Origin: Inquilinus sp052113205
GTDB lineage: Bacteria; Pseudomonadota; Alphaproteobacteria; DSM-16000; Inquilinaceae
Assembly: GCF_052113205.1 (NCBI RefSeq)
Contig: NZ_JBFRCU010000015.1
Location: 1 to 64,000, forward strand
Direction of reading: 5' to 3'
Length of the DNA stretch: 64,000 bases
Part shown: piece by piece, positions 17,455 through 26,577 of the stretch
Numbering within the stretch: the stretch's first letter is position 1
How the letters are laid out: the number at the start of each line of letters is the position of its first letter
Program-made: the position numbers and the translations under genes
Notes under the pieces: generated by a model
The model's input: only the letters and a program-made list of their open reading frames with translations
What the model was told of the DNA's origin: nothing
The model's database searches: none

Positions 17455-18330
17455 TCAGAACCGGGTAGAGCGCTCTGCCGGTTGAGGCGACTTCAAGCCA
17501 TGGCAGGAGCATTCGGGATCAGCCGGAAGGCGTGCCGCGGTCTCCAGCGCAACCCGCGAGGCTGTCATGGAGAGGCTCGGCAACACGTCCTGCTGCAGCA
17601 ATTCCTGGCGATTGCGGTCCATGTAGTCGTTGAAACCTGCGGTTACGAACGCGCAGGGCACGAAGCACGCGCCGATCTCGCGTGACAAGGTAGCCTCGGG
17701 GGCTATCGAATGGTTGAGGACATCTGCCCCCATGCTCCGATACGCCAAGGCTTCGGCTGGGGTGGTCAGTCGCGGCCCATAACAATGGGCAGCCACCAAC
17801 TGCTGTTCGATGCCATGAACGCGGCCTTCGGCCGGCCAATGACGGCGGGCCGTTTCGACCAGAACCGCCGCACATCTTGGACACACGATCTGCTTGCCCG
17901 AGCAGTCGAAGCTCTGGCGATCCGGAAGCAGTGAAAACGGGGTCTGGGTCAGTTCGATGATATCGGCGGCGACCACCATGTCGCCGGGCTGGATCGCCTT
18001 GTTGACGGCGCCGACGGTCGAGCAGGCCAGGACTTGCCGTACACCCGCCGTCATCAAGACCCAGAATGCGCGGCGATGGCAGGAATGGTCGATATGGTCG
18101 CGGGGATTGCCGTGCGAATACATGCACAGCGCGCGCTTTGCTGTCCCTTCGGCCGTGATCGACCCATCGAACTCGAGCAGCTTCCAGTTGTCGGTACGAC
18201 CGAAGGGCGTTTCAAAGCTCATGTCCCGACGCAGGGTGCGCACACCGGCGAATTCGACATCTTCCGGGAAGGCGAGCCCCCAATTCGCCGATCCGGTGAT
18301 GATCGCCAACCCCACCTGGGGTATGGCCAT
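17455..18330 (-). CDS. MTA / purine nucleoside phosphorylase family protein
   Basis: A 291-residue member of the PNP/MTAP phosphorylase family, which splits nucleosides such as 5'-methylthioadenosine with phosphate. Matches include the N-terminal strand VGLAIITGSA, the phosphate-site region MYSHGNPRDHID, CSTVGAVNKAIQPGDMVVAADIIELTQ (residues ~104-130), the helix after IVCPRCAAVLVETARRHWP, and AYRSMGADVLNHSIAPEATLSREIG (~205-229), where the family has a Met/Asn pair at the ribose site. The start at 18330 is preferred because of 'ggcgga' upstream; an ATG at 18372 would add 14 residues. It is the last gene of an ABC-importer operon, which suggests that the imported compound is a nucleoside or thionucleoside. 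Confidence 0.8.
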   Translation of the reverse strand: MAIPQVGLAIITGSANWGLAFPEDVEFAGVRTLRRDMSFETPFGRTDNWKLLEFDGSITAEGTAKRALCMYSHGNPRDHIDHSCHRRAFWVLMTAGVRQVLACSTVGAVNKAIQPGDMVVAADIIELTQTPFSLLPDRQSFDCSGKQIVCPRCAAVLVETARRHWPAEGRVHGIEQQLVAAHCYGPRLTTPAEALAYRSMGADVLNHSIAPEATLSREIGACFVPCAFVTAGFNDYMDRNRQELLQQDVLPSLSMTASRVALETAARLPADPECSCHGLKSPQPAERSTRF

Positions 18331-18386
18331 TGAATGATCCGCCGGATCGTCGGCTGTGCGATTGCTGGGCATGCTTCCAGTCCCGG

Positions 18387-19178
18387 TCAGGATTTTCGGC
18401 GCAGGGTCACGATGAGGACGGCGACCACGACGACGGCCGTCCACAATGTCGAGATCGCCGCTATGGTCGGATCGATCTGATCGCGCAGCGACAGGAACAT
18501 GAGCTTCGGCAGCGTGCTGTTCTGACCGCTGGCGACGAAGATCGAAATGACGGACTCGTCGAGTGAGGTCAGGAAGGCCATCAGTGTCGCCGACAACAAG
18601 CTGATCTGAAGTTGCGGAACAATTATTCCGCTGATCGCTGTTGCCCAGTTCGCGCCGAGACTGCGCGCTGCCTGAACCTGGTTCCAATCAAAGCGGGCCA
18701 GGGCGGGCAACAACACGATGCAGCCGACCGGAATGGCCAGCACCACATGTCCGACCAGCACGCCGAACAGCGTTCCGACCAGACGCTGCGCCGCCAGCAC
18801 GAAGAAGAGACCGATCGCGAGCAGGATCCCCGGGGTGATCGAGGGGGTGAGCAGGATGCTCTGGATCGCCGCCGCGGCCTTTCCGCCCAGCCGATTCATC
18901 GAGATGCAGGCGAGCAGCGCAAAAGGCACCGCGATCAACGCCGTCAATGTCCCGAGGATCAAGCTCGTTCTGAGCGCAGCCATCCACGTTGCCGAGCCGA
19001 AGAAGTTCTCGTACCAGCGCAACGAGTAGGCGTGCGGCGGAAACTCGAGCAGGTTCGACGCCGAAAAGGAGAGCGGCACCACCACGAGCGTCGGCACCAT
19101 CAGAAATGCCATGACGAGAGCCGCAAAGCTCCAGAGGAGGATGCGGGCGAGCCGGTTTTGCGGATAGGCTTCAAGCAT
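18387..19178 (-). CDS. ABC importer permease, PotC-type
   Basis: A 263-residue inner-membrane protein with six predicted membrane spans, the first at residues ~10-35 (LLWSFAALVMAFLMVPTLVVV). It has the EAA-type cytoplasmic loop (AARSLGANWATAISGIIVPQL, ~170-190) that contacts the ATPase. The sequence resembles the spermidine/putrescine class permease PotC. Its ATG overlaps the stop of the upstream permease by 8 bases, so the two are translationally coupled. The phosphorylase gene follows closely downstream. Confidence 0.88.
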   Translation of the reverse strand: MLEAYPQNRLARILLWSFAALVMAFLMVPTLVVVPLSFSASNLLEFPPHAYSLRWYENFFGSATWMAALRTSLILGTLTALIAVPFALLACISMNRLGGKAAAAIQSILLTPSITPGILLAIGLFFVLAAQRLVGTLFGVLVGHVVLAIPVGCIVLLPALARFDWNQVQAARSLGANWATAISGIIVPQLQISLLSATLMAFLTSLDESVISIFVASGQNSTLPKLMFLSLRDQIDPTIAAISTLWTAVVVVAVLIVTLRRKS

Positions 19179-20058
19179 GGGGGGCGCCCGTCGTGTTCCG
19201 GGCCACCAGGCGCTGTACCGCCAGCACCGTCACACCGATCAGCGCCATGAGAACGAGGAGCAGAATGCCCAGGACGCTCGCCGACCCCCAATCCTGGAAG
19301 GTCGACAGCGTACGCTCGATCCGGGTGGAGAGAGGGTTTACCTTGCCGCCGCCAAGCACCGCCGGTGTGATGAAGAAGCCTATTGTGTAGATGAGGACGA
19401 TGATCGAGCCCGAGAAGATGCCGCTCGCCGAAAGGGGCATGATGACTGTGCGGATGACTTGCCCGAGGGTGGCTCCCATGCTCGCCGCCGCGCGAACGAG
19501 GTTCGCATCGATATCCCGCATCGCGGCATAAACGGGCAGCAGAAAGAGCGGCAGCATGTAGTGAACCATGCCGATCAGCGTTCCCGTGAAGTTGTAGACC
19601 AGCGGCAACGGCTCCGCTGTCAGGCCCGAACCGGTCAAGGCTGCGTTGATCAGGCCTTCGCGCCGCAACAGCACGAGCCAGCCATAGGTGCGCACCAGAA
19701 TAGAGGTCCACAACGGCAGCATGACAAAGGCCATCAGCAGGTTGGCCACCCTGGGTCTGGCGCTGGCCAGGGCGAGCGCGAGGGGGACGCCGAGAAGAAT
19801 GCAGACCGCCAGCGTGCCAAAGGACAGTTCAAGGGTTGTGACCAGCGCCGACCAGGTCAGCCCGCTCGAAAGCACCTTTTCGTAGTTGCCGACGGTGTAG
19901 TCACCGCCGGTGGTCAGGAAGGATTGCCGGATGATCCAGAGGATCGGCAGTATCGCCGCCAATCCCACGATGATCAGCGCCGGAAGCGAAAGCGAGAGGA
20001 AGAACCGCCGCTCGCGCCGCGCATCGGCCGCGAGCGCCGGATCCGGGGCGACGGTCAC
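19171..20058 (-). CDS. ABC importer permease, PotB-type
   Basis: A 295-residue inner-membrane permease of the spermidine/putrescine class, paired with the PotC-type permease. Membrane spans are clear (FFLSLSLPALIIVGLAAILPILWII near the start; LLGILLLVLMALIGVTVLAV near the end). The EAA loop reads NLVRAAASMGATLGQVIRTVIMPL. The start is GTG at 20058, which overlaps the TGA stop of the ATPase gene as GTGA, the classic coupled arrangement; an open frame extends to 20139 but overlaps the ATPase coding region. Confidence 0.88.
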   Translation of the reverse strand: MTVAPDPALAADARRERRFFLSLSLPALIIVGLAAILPILWIIRQSFLTTGGDYTVGNYEKVLSSGLTWSALVTTLELSFGTLAVCILLGVPLALALASARPRVANLLMAFVMLPLWTSILVRTYGWLVLLRREGLINAALTGSGLTAEPLPLVYNFTGTLIGMVHYMLPLFLLPVYAAMRDIDANLVRAAASMGATLGQVIRTVIMPLSASGIFSGSIIVLIYTIGFFITPAVLGGGKVNPLSTRIERTLSTFQDWGSASVLGILLLVLMALIGVTVLAVQRLVARNTTGAPHA

Positions 20059-21095
20059 GCGATCGCTCCCGGCAGCGCGTGAACCTTCGCTGCCGGTGCG
20101 TATGCGGTCATCCGCTGACCGGCGGCAAGTTCGGCGCAACCGCCGGCCAGTCCTGCCGGAATGCAGACAAGAACCTCTTGCCCACCGTCGAGGGCCAGCG
20201 TCAGAAGCCAGTTCTCGCCGCGAAACGCCTTGGCGCGCAGTGTTCCTTCAAGAGCCACTCCGTCTCGCCCGACGAGCTTCGCATCGAGATGGAAGCTTTC
20301 GGCCCGGATCATCAGAGTTTCGCGTGACGCTTCGGCGCCATCGATGCTGCGCACCGAGCCTGGGGCCACGATGTTGGCCTCGCCCATGAACTCCGCGACG
20401 AAGCGGGTCGATGGACGATCGTAAATTCGCTGCGGCGTGTCGATCTGCTGGATGCGGCCGGAATTCATCACCGCGATCCGGTCGGACATGATCAGCGCTT
20501 CGCGCTGGTCATGGGTCACGTAGATCGTGGTGATCCCCAGGTCATCGTGCAGACGCCGGATCTCGTACTGCATGGTTTCGCGCAGATTCTTGTCGAGTGC
20601 CGACAGCGGCTCGTCCATCAGCATCACGCGTGGCTCGAACACGATCGCCCGCGCCAGCGCCACCCGTTGGCGCTGGCCGCCGGACAGTGCGGCAACATTG
20701 CGCTCCGCCAGACCGTCCAGCTTCACGCGAGCCAAGGTGTCAAGCGCCCGCTGACGCGCCTCCGCTCTCGGCGTCTTGCGCAGCATCAGCGGATACGTGA
20801 CATTCGCCAGAACATTCATATGGGGGAACAAGGCGTAGTTCTGGAATACTATGCCGATGTCCCGTTTGTTGGGCGCCAGGCGGGTGATGTCTCGATCGCC
20901 CAACAGGAGCTTGCCGGAATCCGGCCGGACAAAGCCGGCCAGAGCCATCAGCAACGTGGTCTTGCCCGACCCCGACGGGCCCAGCAGCGTGAGGAATTCG
21001 CCAGCTTTGATGTCGAGCGAAACATCATCCAGTGCGACGTAAGGCCCATAAGCCTTGCGCACGCTGTCGATGGTAATCGCGAGCGATTTCATCAT
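20055..21095 (-). CDS. ABC importer ATP-binding subunit, PotA-type
   Basis: A 346-residue ATPase. The Walker A motif is GPSGSGKTT (residues 39-47), the ABC signature is ALSGGQRQRVALARA (~136-150), and the Walker B motif is RVMLMDEPLSALD (~156-168), with the switch His in VTHDQ. A C-terminal TOBE-type regulatory domain follows (VARFMGEANIV-like stretch, then EVLVCIPAG). This is the CysA/PotA importer class. Two Met codons open the gene; either could be the start. The upstream solute-binding gene ends 25 bases before. Confidence 0.92.
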   Translation of the reverse strand: MMKSLAITIDSVRKAYGPYVALDDVSLDIKAGEFLTLLGPSGSGKTTLLMALAGFVRPDSGKLLLGDRDITRLAPNKRDIGIVFQNYALFPHMNVLANVTYPLMLRKTPRAEARQRALDTLARVKLDGLAERNVAALSGGQRQRVALARAIVFEPRVMLMDEPLSALDKNLRETMQYEIRRLHDDLGITTIYVTHDQREALIMSDRIAVMNSGRIQQIDTPQRIYDRPSTRFVAEFMGEANIVAPGSVRSIDGAEASRETLMIRAESFHLDAKLVGRDGVALEGTLRAKAFRGENWLLTLALDGGQEVLVCIPAGLAGGCAELAAGQRMTAYAPAAKVHALPGAIA

Positions 21096-21120
21096 GGGCT
21101 CAGCCTTATAGAGCCGAGGC

Positions 21121-22164
21121 TCAGCGGGCCATCATTTCATCGAAGGCCTTTTGGGCGGCCTCGCCATTCTTCACCCACCATTCTGAATTCGAAAACACCG
21201 AAGTGCCGGCGTTGTCAGGCGCGGTCGCCAGGGTCTTCAGCCGATCCCCGGGAATGAGGCCACCCTCATATGCCGCAGGATTGACCGGGCCGTAGGCGAT
21301 GAAATCGGTCAGCTTCGCAACTCGCGCCGGCTGCGTCATCGCCGCGATGAGCTTCATCGCGGCTTCCCTGTTCGGCGCTCCCTTCGGCACCCCAAGGCAG
21401 TCCGTACCGATGACCGAGCCCTTGAACGTGTAGTCAGCCGCGCCGCCATCTGCCTTCACGGTTTGGGCCCGTCCGTTCCAGGTCACGACCAGATCCGCCT
21501 CACCGTCTTTCAGCAGCTGCGCCGATTGAGCTCCCGAGGTCCACCACACGGAGACGTTGGGTTTGAGCGCCTCGAGCCGCTTGATCGCGCGATCCAGACC
21601 CTCCGGCGTGCTGAGCACGGCATAGACGTCCGCCGGGGCCACGCCGTCGGAGAGCAGCGCGATCTCGATCGAATCCTGCGCATTGGCGCGCAGCGCGCGG
21701 CGGCCAGCGAATTTGCCGACATCCCAGAACTCCGCCCATGTCTTCGGCGGGTTCTCGCCATAGGTCTTGGTGTTCCACGACATGACGGTGCCATAGGAGT
21801 CGAACGGATAGCAGTAATCGGACTTTGCCCCGTCCGGCACGGACTTCTGGTCGATGATCTTGAAGTCGAGAGGCTCCAGCAGCGATTGCGCGGCGGCCTG
21901 CGCGCCTTCTGGTGAGCCCAGGTGAATGACGTCGGTCGTGACCGCACCCGAGGTGACCTGCATCTTCAAGCCGGCTAGGCCGTCGCTGAGGGTCTCCTCG
22001 CGGACATCATAGCCAAGCTCTTTTGCGGCAGGGGCCCACATGGCTTCCTTCATGGCGTTGCCATAATCACCGCCCGCGGTCGTGATGGTGACTGTTTGGG
22101 CAGAGACCGGCAAGGCAACCGTGACTGCGATCGCTGCCAGGGAAACGCGCAGTAGCCGAGACAT
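21121..22164 (-). CDS. periplasmic solute-binding protein of PotD-like type
   Basis: A 347-residue exported protein and the first gene of the importer operon. The signal peptide is MSRLLRVSLAAIAVTVALPVSA (cleavage near residue 22). The mature part has the two-lobe binding-protein pattern (TVTITTAGGDYGNAMKEA; VVTWNGRAQTVKADGG; CLGVPKGAPNREAAMKLIAAM). The family includes binding proteins for spermidine, putrescine and other small organic cations. The promoter lies in the spacer shared with the LacI-type gene, where a perfect palindrome suggests repression by that regulator. Confidence 0.88.
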   Translation of the reverse strand: MSRLLRVSLAAIAVTVALPVSAQTVTITTAGGDYGNAMKEAMWAPAAKELGYDVREETLSDGLAGLKMQVTSGAVTTDVIHLGSPEGAQAAAQSLLEPLDFKIIDQKSVPDGAKSDYCYPFDSYGTVMSWNTKTYGENPPKTWAEFWDVGKFAGRRALRANAQDSIEIALLSDGVAPADVYAVLSTPEGLDRAIKRLEALKPNVSVWWTSGAQSAQLLKDGEADLVVTWNGRAQTVKADGGAADYTFKGSVIGTDCLGVPKGAPNREAAMKLIAAMTQPARVAKLTDFIAYGPVNPAAYEGGLIPGDRLKTLATAPDNAGTSVFSNSEWWVKNGEAAQKAFDEMMAR

Positions 22165-22215
22165 AGGTTCTCCTCACCTCGGGTTAAAAAACACTCATCT
22201 CACGGGCTTTTTAAA

Positions 22216-22233
22216 AATCGTAACGTTACGATT
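22216..22233. promoter_or_regulatory. perfect palindromic operator for the divergent LacI regulator
   Basis: AATCGTAACGTTACGATT is an 18-base perfect palindrome with a central CG, the usual form of LacI-family operators. It sits between the divergent solute-binding-protein gene (start 22164) and LacI-family gene (start 22377), so one bound repressor could control both. Confidence 0.85.
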
Positions 22234-22376
22234 GTCGCAAAACGGTCCAGAGTCAAGCTTCTGTCGGATAGGTCCGTCGGTTCGGTGAGCTTGGATTTTA
22301 CCCGATAGGTCGAATCCGGTACCGTTGCGATGCCCGGCAAAATCAGCCGGCGCTCTCGCATATGAAGTCTGGCGGC

Positions 22377-23375
22377 ATGGCCAATCTGAAGCAGATCGCG
22401 GCGGAACTTTCCCTTTCGGTGACCACCGTATCCCGCGCTCTGAAGGATGGGCCGGAAGTGCATCTCTCGACCATAGAGCGGGTCAAGGAGGTGGCGAAGC
22501 GGGTCGGCTATGTACCGAACCATCACGGCCGCGCGCTAAAAACCGGAAAAACCCAGACGCTGACGGCAGTGCTCCCGATGGAGACGAGAGACTATCTGTC
22601 CGATCTGTTGAAGCTTCCCTTGATCGAAGGCATGACGCTGGCGGCACGGCAAAGGGGTTATAGCCTGTCGATCTATTCCACCACGCCCGACGATGATCCC
22701 GTCGAAAGCGTGCAACGCCTGCTTCAGGCGCGCAGCGCGGACGGCCTGATCATCACGCGCATGGTCTCGGGCGATCCGCGCGTCAGGCTGCTGCTGGATC
22801 AAAGCATCCCGTTCGTCGCGTTTGGACGAACCGACCTGAACCTCGCCTACCCCTATGTCGATATCGACAATGAGCAGATCGCCTATGATGCGACCCAACG
22901 GCTCATGGACAAAGGCTGCCGGCGCATCGCGCTGCAGCTTCTCGTGCCGGAGGATCAGGCGAGCGCCATGCGTCTCGCAGGCTATGGAAGGGCGATGGCC
23001 GAGGCCGGTATTCCGATCGACCAGGCGCTGATCGGCCACGGCACGTTCACGATGGAATCGAGCGCAGCCTGGTTCGATCGCCTGCTGGCGTCATCAGATC
23101 CGCCGACCGGCCTGGCATGCGCCAACGAACTGGGCCTGCTTGGCGCGTTGCACGCTCTCGGCAGGCGGGGCCTTGTGCCGGGCCGGGACGTCCACATCGT
23201 CACCCGCGACAACACGCGTCTGGCGCGCTTCCTGCCGGCGAAGATCGGCGTTCATTCCGTAGACATCACAGATGTCGGGCACAAGCTCATCGAGATCCTG
23301 GAAAGGCGGATCGCCAACCCGCATGAGCCGGTCGCGACGGTCTTGCTGCAAGGCAGATTCCACCCGGCCGAATAG
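22377..23375 (+). CDS. LacI-family regulator of the ABC-phosphorylase operon
   Basis: A 332-residue regulator. The helix-turn-helix is at residues ~3-22 (NLKQIAAELSLSVTTVSRAL), the hinge is VAKRVGYVPNHHGRALKTGKTQ, and the effector domain carries YVDIDNEQIAYDATQRLMDKGCRRIAL. The start at 22377 (MANLKQ) is the family-typical one; an ATG at 22362 is also in frame. The gene is divergent from the importer operon across the perfect palindrome at 22216. By analogy with PurR and CytR in the same family, a purine or nucleoside-related effector would suit the phosphorylase in the operon, but this is inference. Confidence 0.9.
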   Translation: MANLKQIAAELSLSVTTVSRALKDGPEVHLSTIERVKEVAKRVGYVPNHHGRALKTGKTQTLTAVLPMETRDYLSDLLKLPLIEGMTLAARQRGYSLSIYSTTPDDDPVESVQRLLQARSADGLIITRMVSGDPRVRLLLDQSIPFVAFGRTDLNLAYPYVDIDNEQIAYDATQRLMDKGCRRIALQLLVPEDQASAMRLAGYGRAMAEAGIPIDQALIGHGTFTMESSAAWFDRLLASSDPPTGLACANELGLLGALHALGRRGLVPGRDVHIVTRDNTRLARFLPAKIGVHSVDITDVGHKLIEILERRIANPHEPVATVLLQGRFHPAE

Positions 23376-23422
23376 TCAGGCCGGAAGACCTTAGACTTTC
23401 AAGAAGGCAAGACGTTGCCTCT

Positions 23423-26400
23423 CTACTCCGCCGGGGCGTGACCAGCCACGGCGCCGCCCTTGCCGCCCCGCCGGAGCCAGCGGCCGAAGGACAGGGCGCC
23501 GTGGGTCAGGTCCTCGACATAGAGGTACAGCACCGGGGTGATGTACAGCGTCAGCATCTGCGACACGATCAGCCCACCGACCACCGCCAAGCCCAGCGGC
23601 TGGCGCAACTCGGCGCTCGCCCCCTGGCCGACCGCGATCGGCAGGGCGCCCATCAGCGCTGCCATCGTCGTCATCATGATCGGCCGGAAGCGCAGCGTGC
23701 AGGCGCGGTAGATCGCGTCGCGGGCCGCGAGCCCCTCGCTGCGCTGCGCGTTCAGCGCGAAGTCGATCATCATGATGGCGTTCTTCTTGACGATGCCGAT
23801 CAGCATCAGGACGCCGATGATCGCGATCACCGACAGGTCGGTGCGGAACAGCATCAGCGTGCCCAGCGCGCCGATCGCCGCCGAGGGCAGGCCGGAGAGG
23901 ATCACCAACGGATGGGTGAAGCTCTCATAGAGAATCCCGAGCACGATGTAGATCGTCAGCACGGCGCCGAGCAGCAGCAGCCCCTGGTTCTGCAGCGACT
24001 GCTGGAACACCTGGGCGTTGCCGGCATAGGCGGTGGTGATGGTCACCGGCAGAGCGATGTCGGATTTGATCCGGTCGATCTCAGCCGTCGCGTCGCTGAG
24101 CGACTTGCCGCCGGCGACGTTGAAGGAGATGGTGACGGCCGGCAACTGCCCCTGCTGGTTGACCGACAGCGGCCCGGCCGTGCGCTCCACCGTGGCGAAG
24201 GCGCCCAGCGGCACCAGATCGCCGTTGGAGGAGCGGACATAGATCTTGTCGAGCGAATCCGCCGACCACGGGAAGGCGGGGTCGAGCTCGAGGATCACCT
24301 CATAGCTGTCGACCGCGGTGAAGATGGTCGAGATCTGCTCGGTGCCGAAGCCGCCATAGAGGGTCGAGCGCAGCGCGTCGCTGGTGACGCCCAGCTGGGC
24401 CGCCTTGTCGCGGTCGACCTTCAGCGTCGCCTGCAGCGCGTTCAGCTGCAGGTCGCTGACCACGTCCTGCAGCACCGACGATCTCCGCATCTCGGTCGTC
24501 ATCTTGCCGGCCCAGCCATACAGCTCCTGCTGGTTCAGGCCCTGCATCACGAACTGGTACTGGGCGGAGGAGGTGCGGCCGCCGACCCGGAGGTTCTGCA
24601 CCGGCACCATGTAGCTGTCGATGCCGGAGATCGGGCCGAGCTGGCGCCGCAGGTCGGCGATCACGGTGTCGAGCGGCGGGCGCTCTTCCTTCGGCTTCAG
24701 CTGCACGAACAAGCGGCCGGAGTTCAGGGTGCCGCCATAGCCGTTGGTGCCGACGCTCGACACCACGTCCTGGACATAGGGCGACTTCCGGAACACCTCG
24801 CGGACCTGGTTCTGCAGCCCGATCATGGCGTCGAAGGAGATGTCCTGCCGGGCCTGGGTGGTGACCTGCAGCTGGCTCAGATCCTCGGTCGGGAAGAAGC
24901 CCTTCGGGATCGCCTGGAACAGCAGCATGGTGCCGGCGATGGTGCCGAAGAACACCAGCAGCATCACCGGGCGGTGTGCCAGGCACCAGCGCAGCGTCCG
25001 CGAATAGAAGCCGAGGATGGCATCGAAGCCGCGCTCCAGCGTCCGGCCGATCGCGCCTTCCGGCTTCTCCTCGTCATGGGCGTGCAGGAAGCGCGAGCAC
25101 ATCATCGGCGTCAGCGTCAGCGAGACGAAGGCCGAGGCCGCGATCGACATGGTCACGACGACCGCGAATTCGTTGAAGATGCGGCCGACCACGCCGCCCA
25201 TCAGCAGCACCGGGATGAACACCGCGACCAGCGACAGGGTGATCGACAGGATGGTGAAGCCGATCTCGCGGCTGCCCTTCAACGCCGCCTCGAAGGGCTT
25301 CATGCCCTCCTCGATGTAGCGGACGATGTTCTCCAGCATGACGATCGCGTCGTCGACCACGAGGCCGACCGACAGGGTCAGGCCCAAGAGCGAGATGTTG
25401 TCGATCGAGAAGCCGCACAGATACATGCCGGCGATGGTGGCCACCAACGAGATCGGCACCGTCACCGTCGGGATGATGGTGGCCGACAGCCGGCGCAGGA
25501 ACATGAAGATCACCATCACGACGAGCGCGATGGTCAGGCCCAGCGTGAACTGCACGTCGGTGACCGCCTGGCGGATCGAGGTCGACCGGTCGTTCAGCAC
25601 GTTGATCTTCACCGAAGGCGGCATATCTGCGCTGAACTTCGGCAGCAGCTCCTTCACCGCATCGACGATGGCGACGGTGTTGGCGTCGGGCTGGCGCTGG
25701 ACGGCCAGCACGATCGACCGGTTCTGGTCGAACCAGCTGGCCGTCTGGTCGTTCTCGACGGAATCGATCACCTTGGCGATGTCGCCCAGCCGCACCGGCA
25801 TGCCGTTGGGCGACGCCACGATCAGGTCGGCGAAGGCCTTGGCGTCGTACATCTGGGTGTCGGCCTGCAGGATCAGCTGCTGCTGCGGGCCCTGCAAGGT
25901 GCCGACCGGGGTGTTGACGTTGGCGGCGGCGACCGCCTTCTGGACGTCGTCGACGCTGATGCCGCGGTGGTTCAGCGCGTCGGGGTCGATCTGGATGCGG
26001 ACGGCGTATTTCTGGCTGCCATAGATCGACACCTGGGCCACACCGGTCAGGGTCGACAGGCTGGGCGAGATCACCTGCTCGGCGAAGGCGTCCAGGGTCG
26101 ACAGGGGCAGCGTGTCGCTGCTGACCGACNGCAGCATGATCGGCGCGTCGGCCGGGTTGACCTTACGGTAGCTCGGCGGCGAGGTCATCTCCGGCGGCAG
26201 CTTGCGCTGCACCGCGGTGATGGCGGACTGGACGTCGGCGGCGGCCGCGTCGATGTTGCGGTTCAGGTCGAATTCCAGGGTGATGGTGGTCGACCCCTGG
26301 ACCGAGGTCGCGGACATCGACTGGATGCCGGCGATGGTCTCGAACTGCTTCTCCAGCGGCGTCGCCACCGAGCTCGCCATCNTGTCCGGGCTGGCGCCGG

Positions 26401-26554
26401 GCAGGCTGGCGGAGACGTTGATCACCGGGAAGTCGGTGTTGGGCAGCGCCGCGATCGGCAGCTGGCCGAAGGCGAACAGGCCCGCCATGACCATGGCGAC
26501 CGTCAGCAGGGTCGTCATCACCGGGCGGCGGATGCAGAGCTCCGAGAGGTTCAT
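23423..26554 (-). CDS. RND multidrug efflux permease (MdtB/MuxB-like)
   Basis: A 1043-residue inner-membrane pump of the HAE-1 RND family, full length. It starts MNLSELCIRRPVMTTLLTVA, typical of the Mdt/Mux branch. The proton-relay helix reads GLVVDDAIVMLENIVRYIEEG (~residues 400-420), with the paired Asp. Two large periplasmic loops and 12 membrane spans are evident, for example ILSITLSLVAVFIPVLLMGGVVG. Two ambiguous bases (26130, 26382) leave two residues undefined. It is translated with the adaptor gene upstream (23-base gap). No outer-membrane TolC-type gene follows, so it would use one encoded elsewhere. Confidence 0.95.
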   Translation of the reverse strand: MNLSELCIRRPVMTTLLTVAMVMAGLFAFGQLPIAALPNTDFPVINVSASLPGASPDXMASSVATPLEKQFETIAGIQSMSATSVQGSTTITLEFDLNRNIDAAAADVQSAITAVQRKLPPEMTSPPSYRKVNPADAPIMLXSVSSDTLPLSTLDAFAEQVISPSLSTLTGVAQVSIYGSQKYAVRIQIDPDALNHRGISVDDVQKAVAAANVNTPVGTLQGPQQQLILQADTQMYDAKAFADLIVASPNGMPVRLGDIAKVIDSVENDQTASWFDQNRSIVLAVQRQPDANTVAIVDAVKELLPKFSADMPPSVKINVLNDRSTSIRQAVTDVQFTLGLTIALVVMVIFMFLRRLSATIIPTVTVPISLVATIAGMYLCGFSIDNISLLGLTLSVGLVVDDAIVMLENIVRYIEEGMKPFEAALKGSREIGFTILSITLSLVAVFIPVLLMGGVVGRIFNEFAVVVTMSIAASAFVSLTLTPMMCSRFLHAHDEEKPEGAIGRTLERGFDAILGFYSRTLRWCLAHRPVMLLVFFGTIAGTMLLFQAIPKGFFPTEDLSQLQVTTQARQDISFDAMIGLQNQVREVFRKSPYVQDVVSSVGTNGYGGTLNSGRLFVQLKPKEERPPLDTVIADLRRQLGPISGIDSYMVPVQNLRVGGRTSSAQYQFVMQGLNQQELYGWAGKMTTEMRRSSVLQDVVSDLQLNALQATLKVDRDKAAQLGVTSDALRSTLYGGFGTEQISTIFTAVDSYEVILELDPAFPWSADSLDKIYVRSSNGDLVPLGAFATVERTAGPLSVNQQGQLPAVTISFNVAGGKSLSDATAEIDRIKSDIALPVTITTAYAGNAQVFQQSLQNQGLLLLGAVLTIYIVLGILYESFTHPLVILSGLPSAAIGALGTLMLFRTDLSVIAIIGVLMLIGIVKKNAIMMIDFALNAQRSEGLAARDAIYRACTLRFRPIMMTTMAALMGALPIAVGQGASAELRQPLGLAVVGGLIVSQMLTLYITPVLYLYVEDLTHGALSFGRWLRRGGKGGAVAGHAPAE

Positions 26555-26577
26555 GGCCCTTGTCCCTCGCGCTCGGA

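Noticed and set aside
17894..18337. Plus-strand open frames across the nucleoside phosphorylase gene
   Set aside because: They conflict with a conserved phosphorylase on the minus strand and have no start signals.
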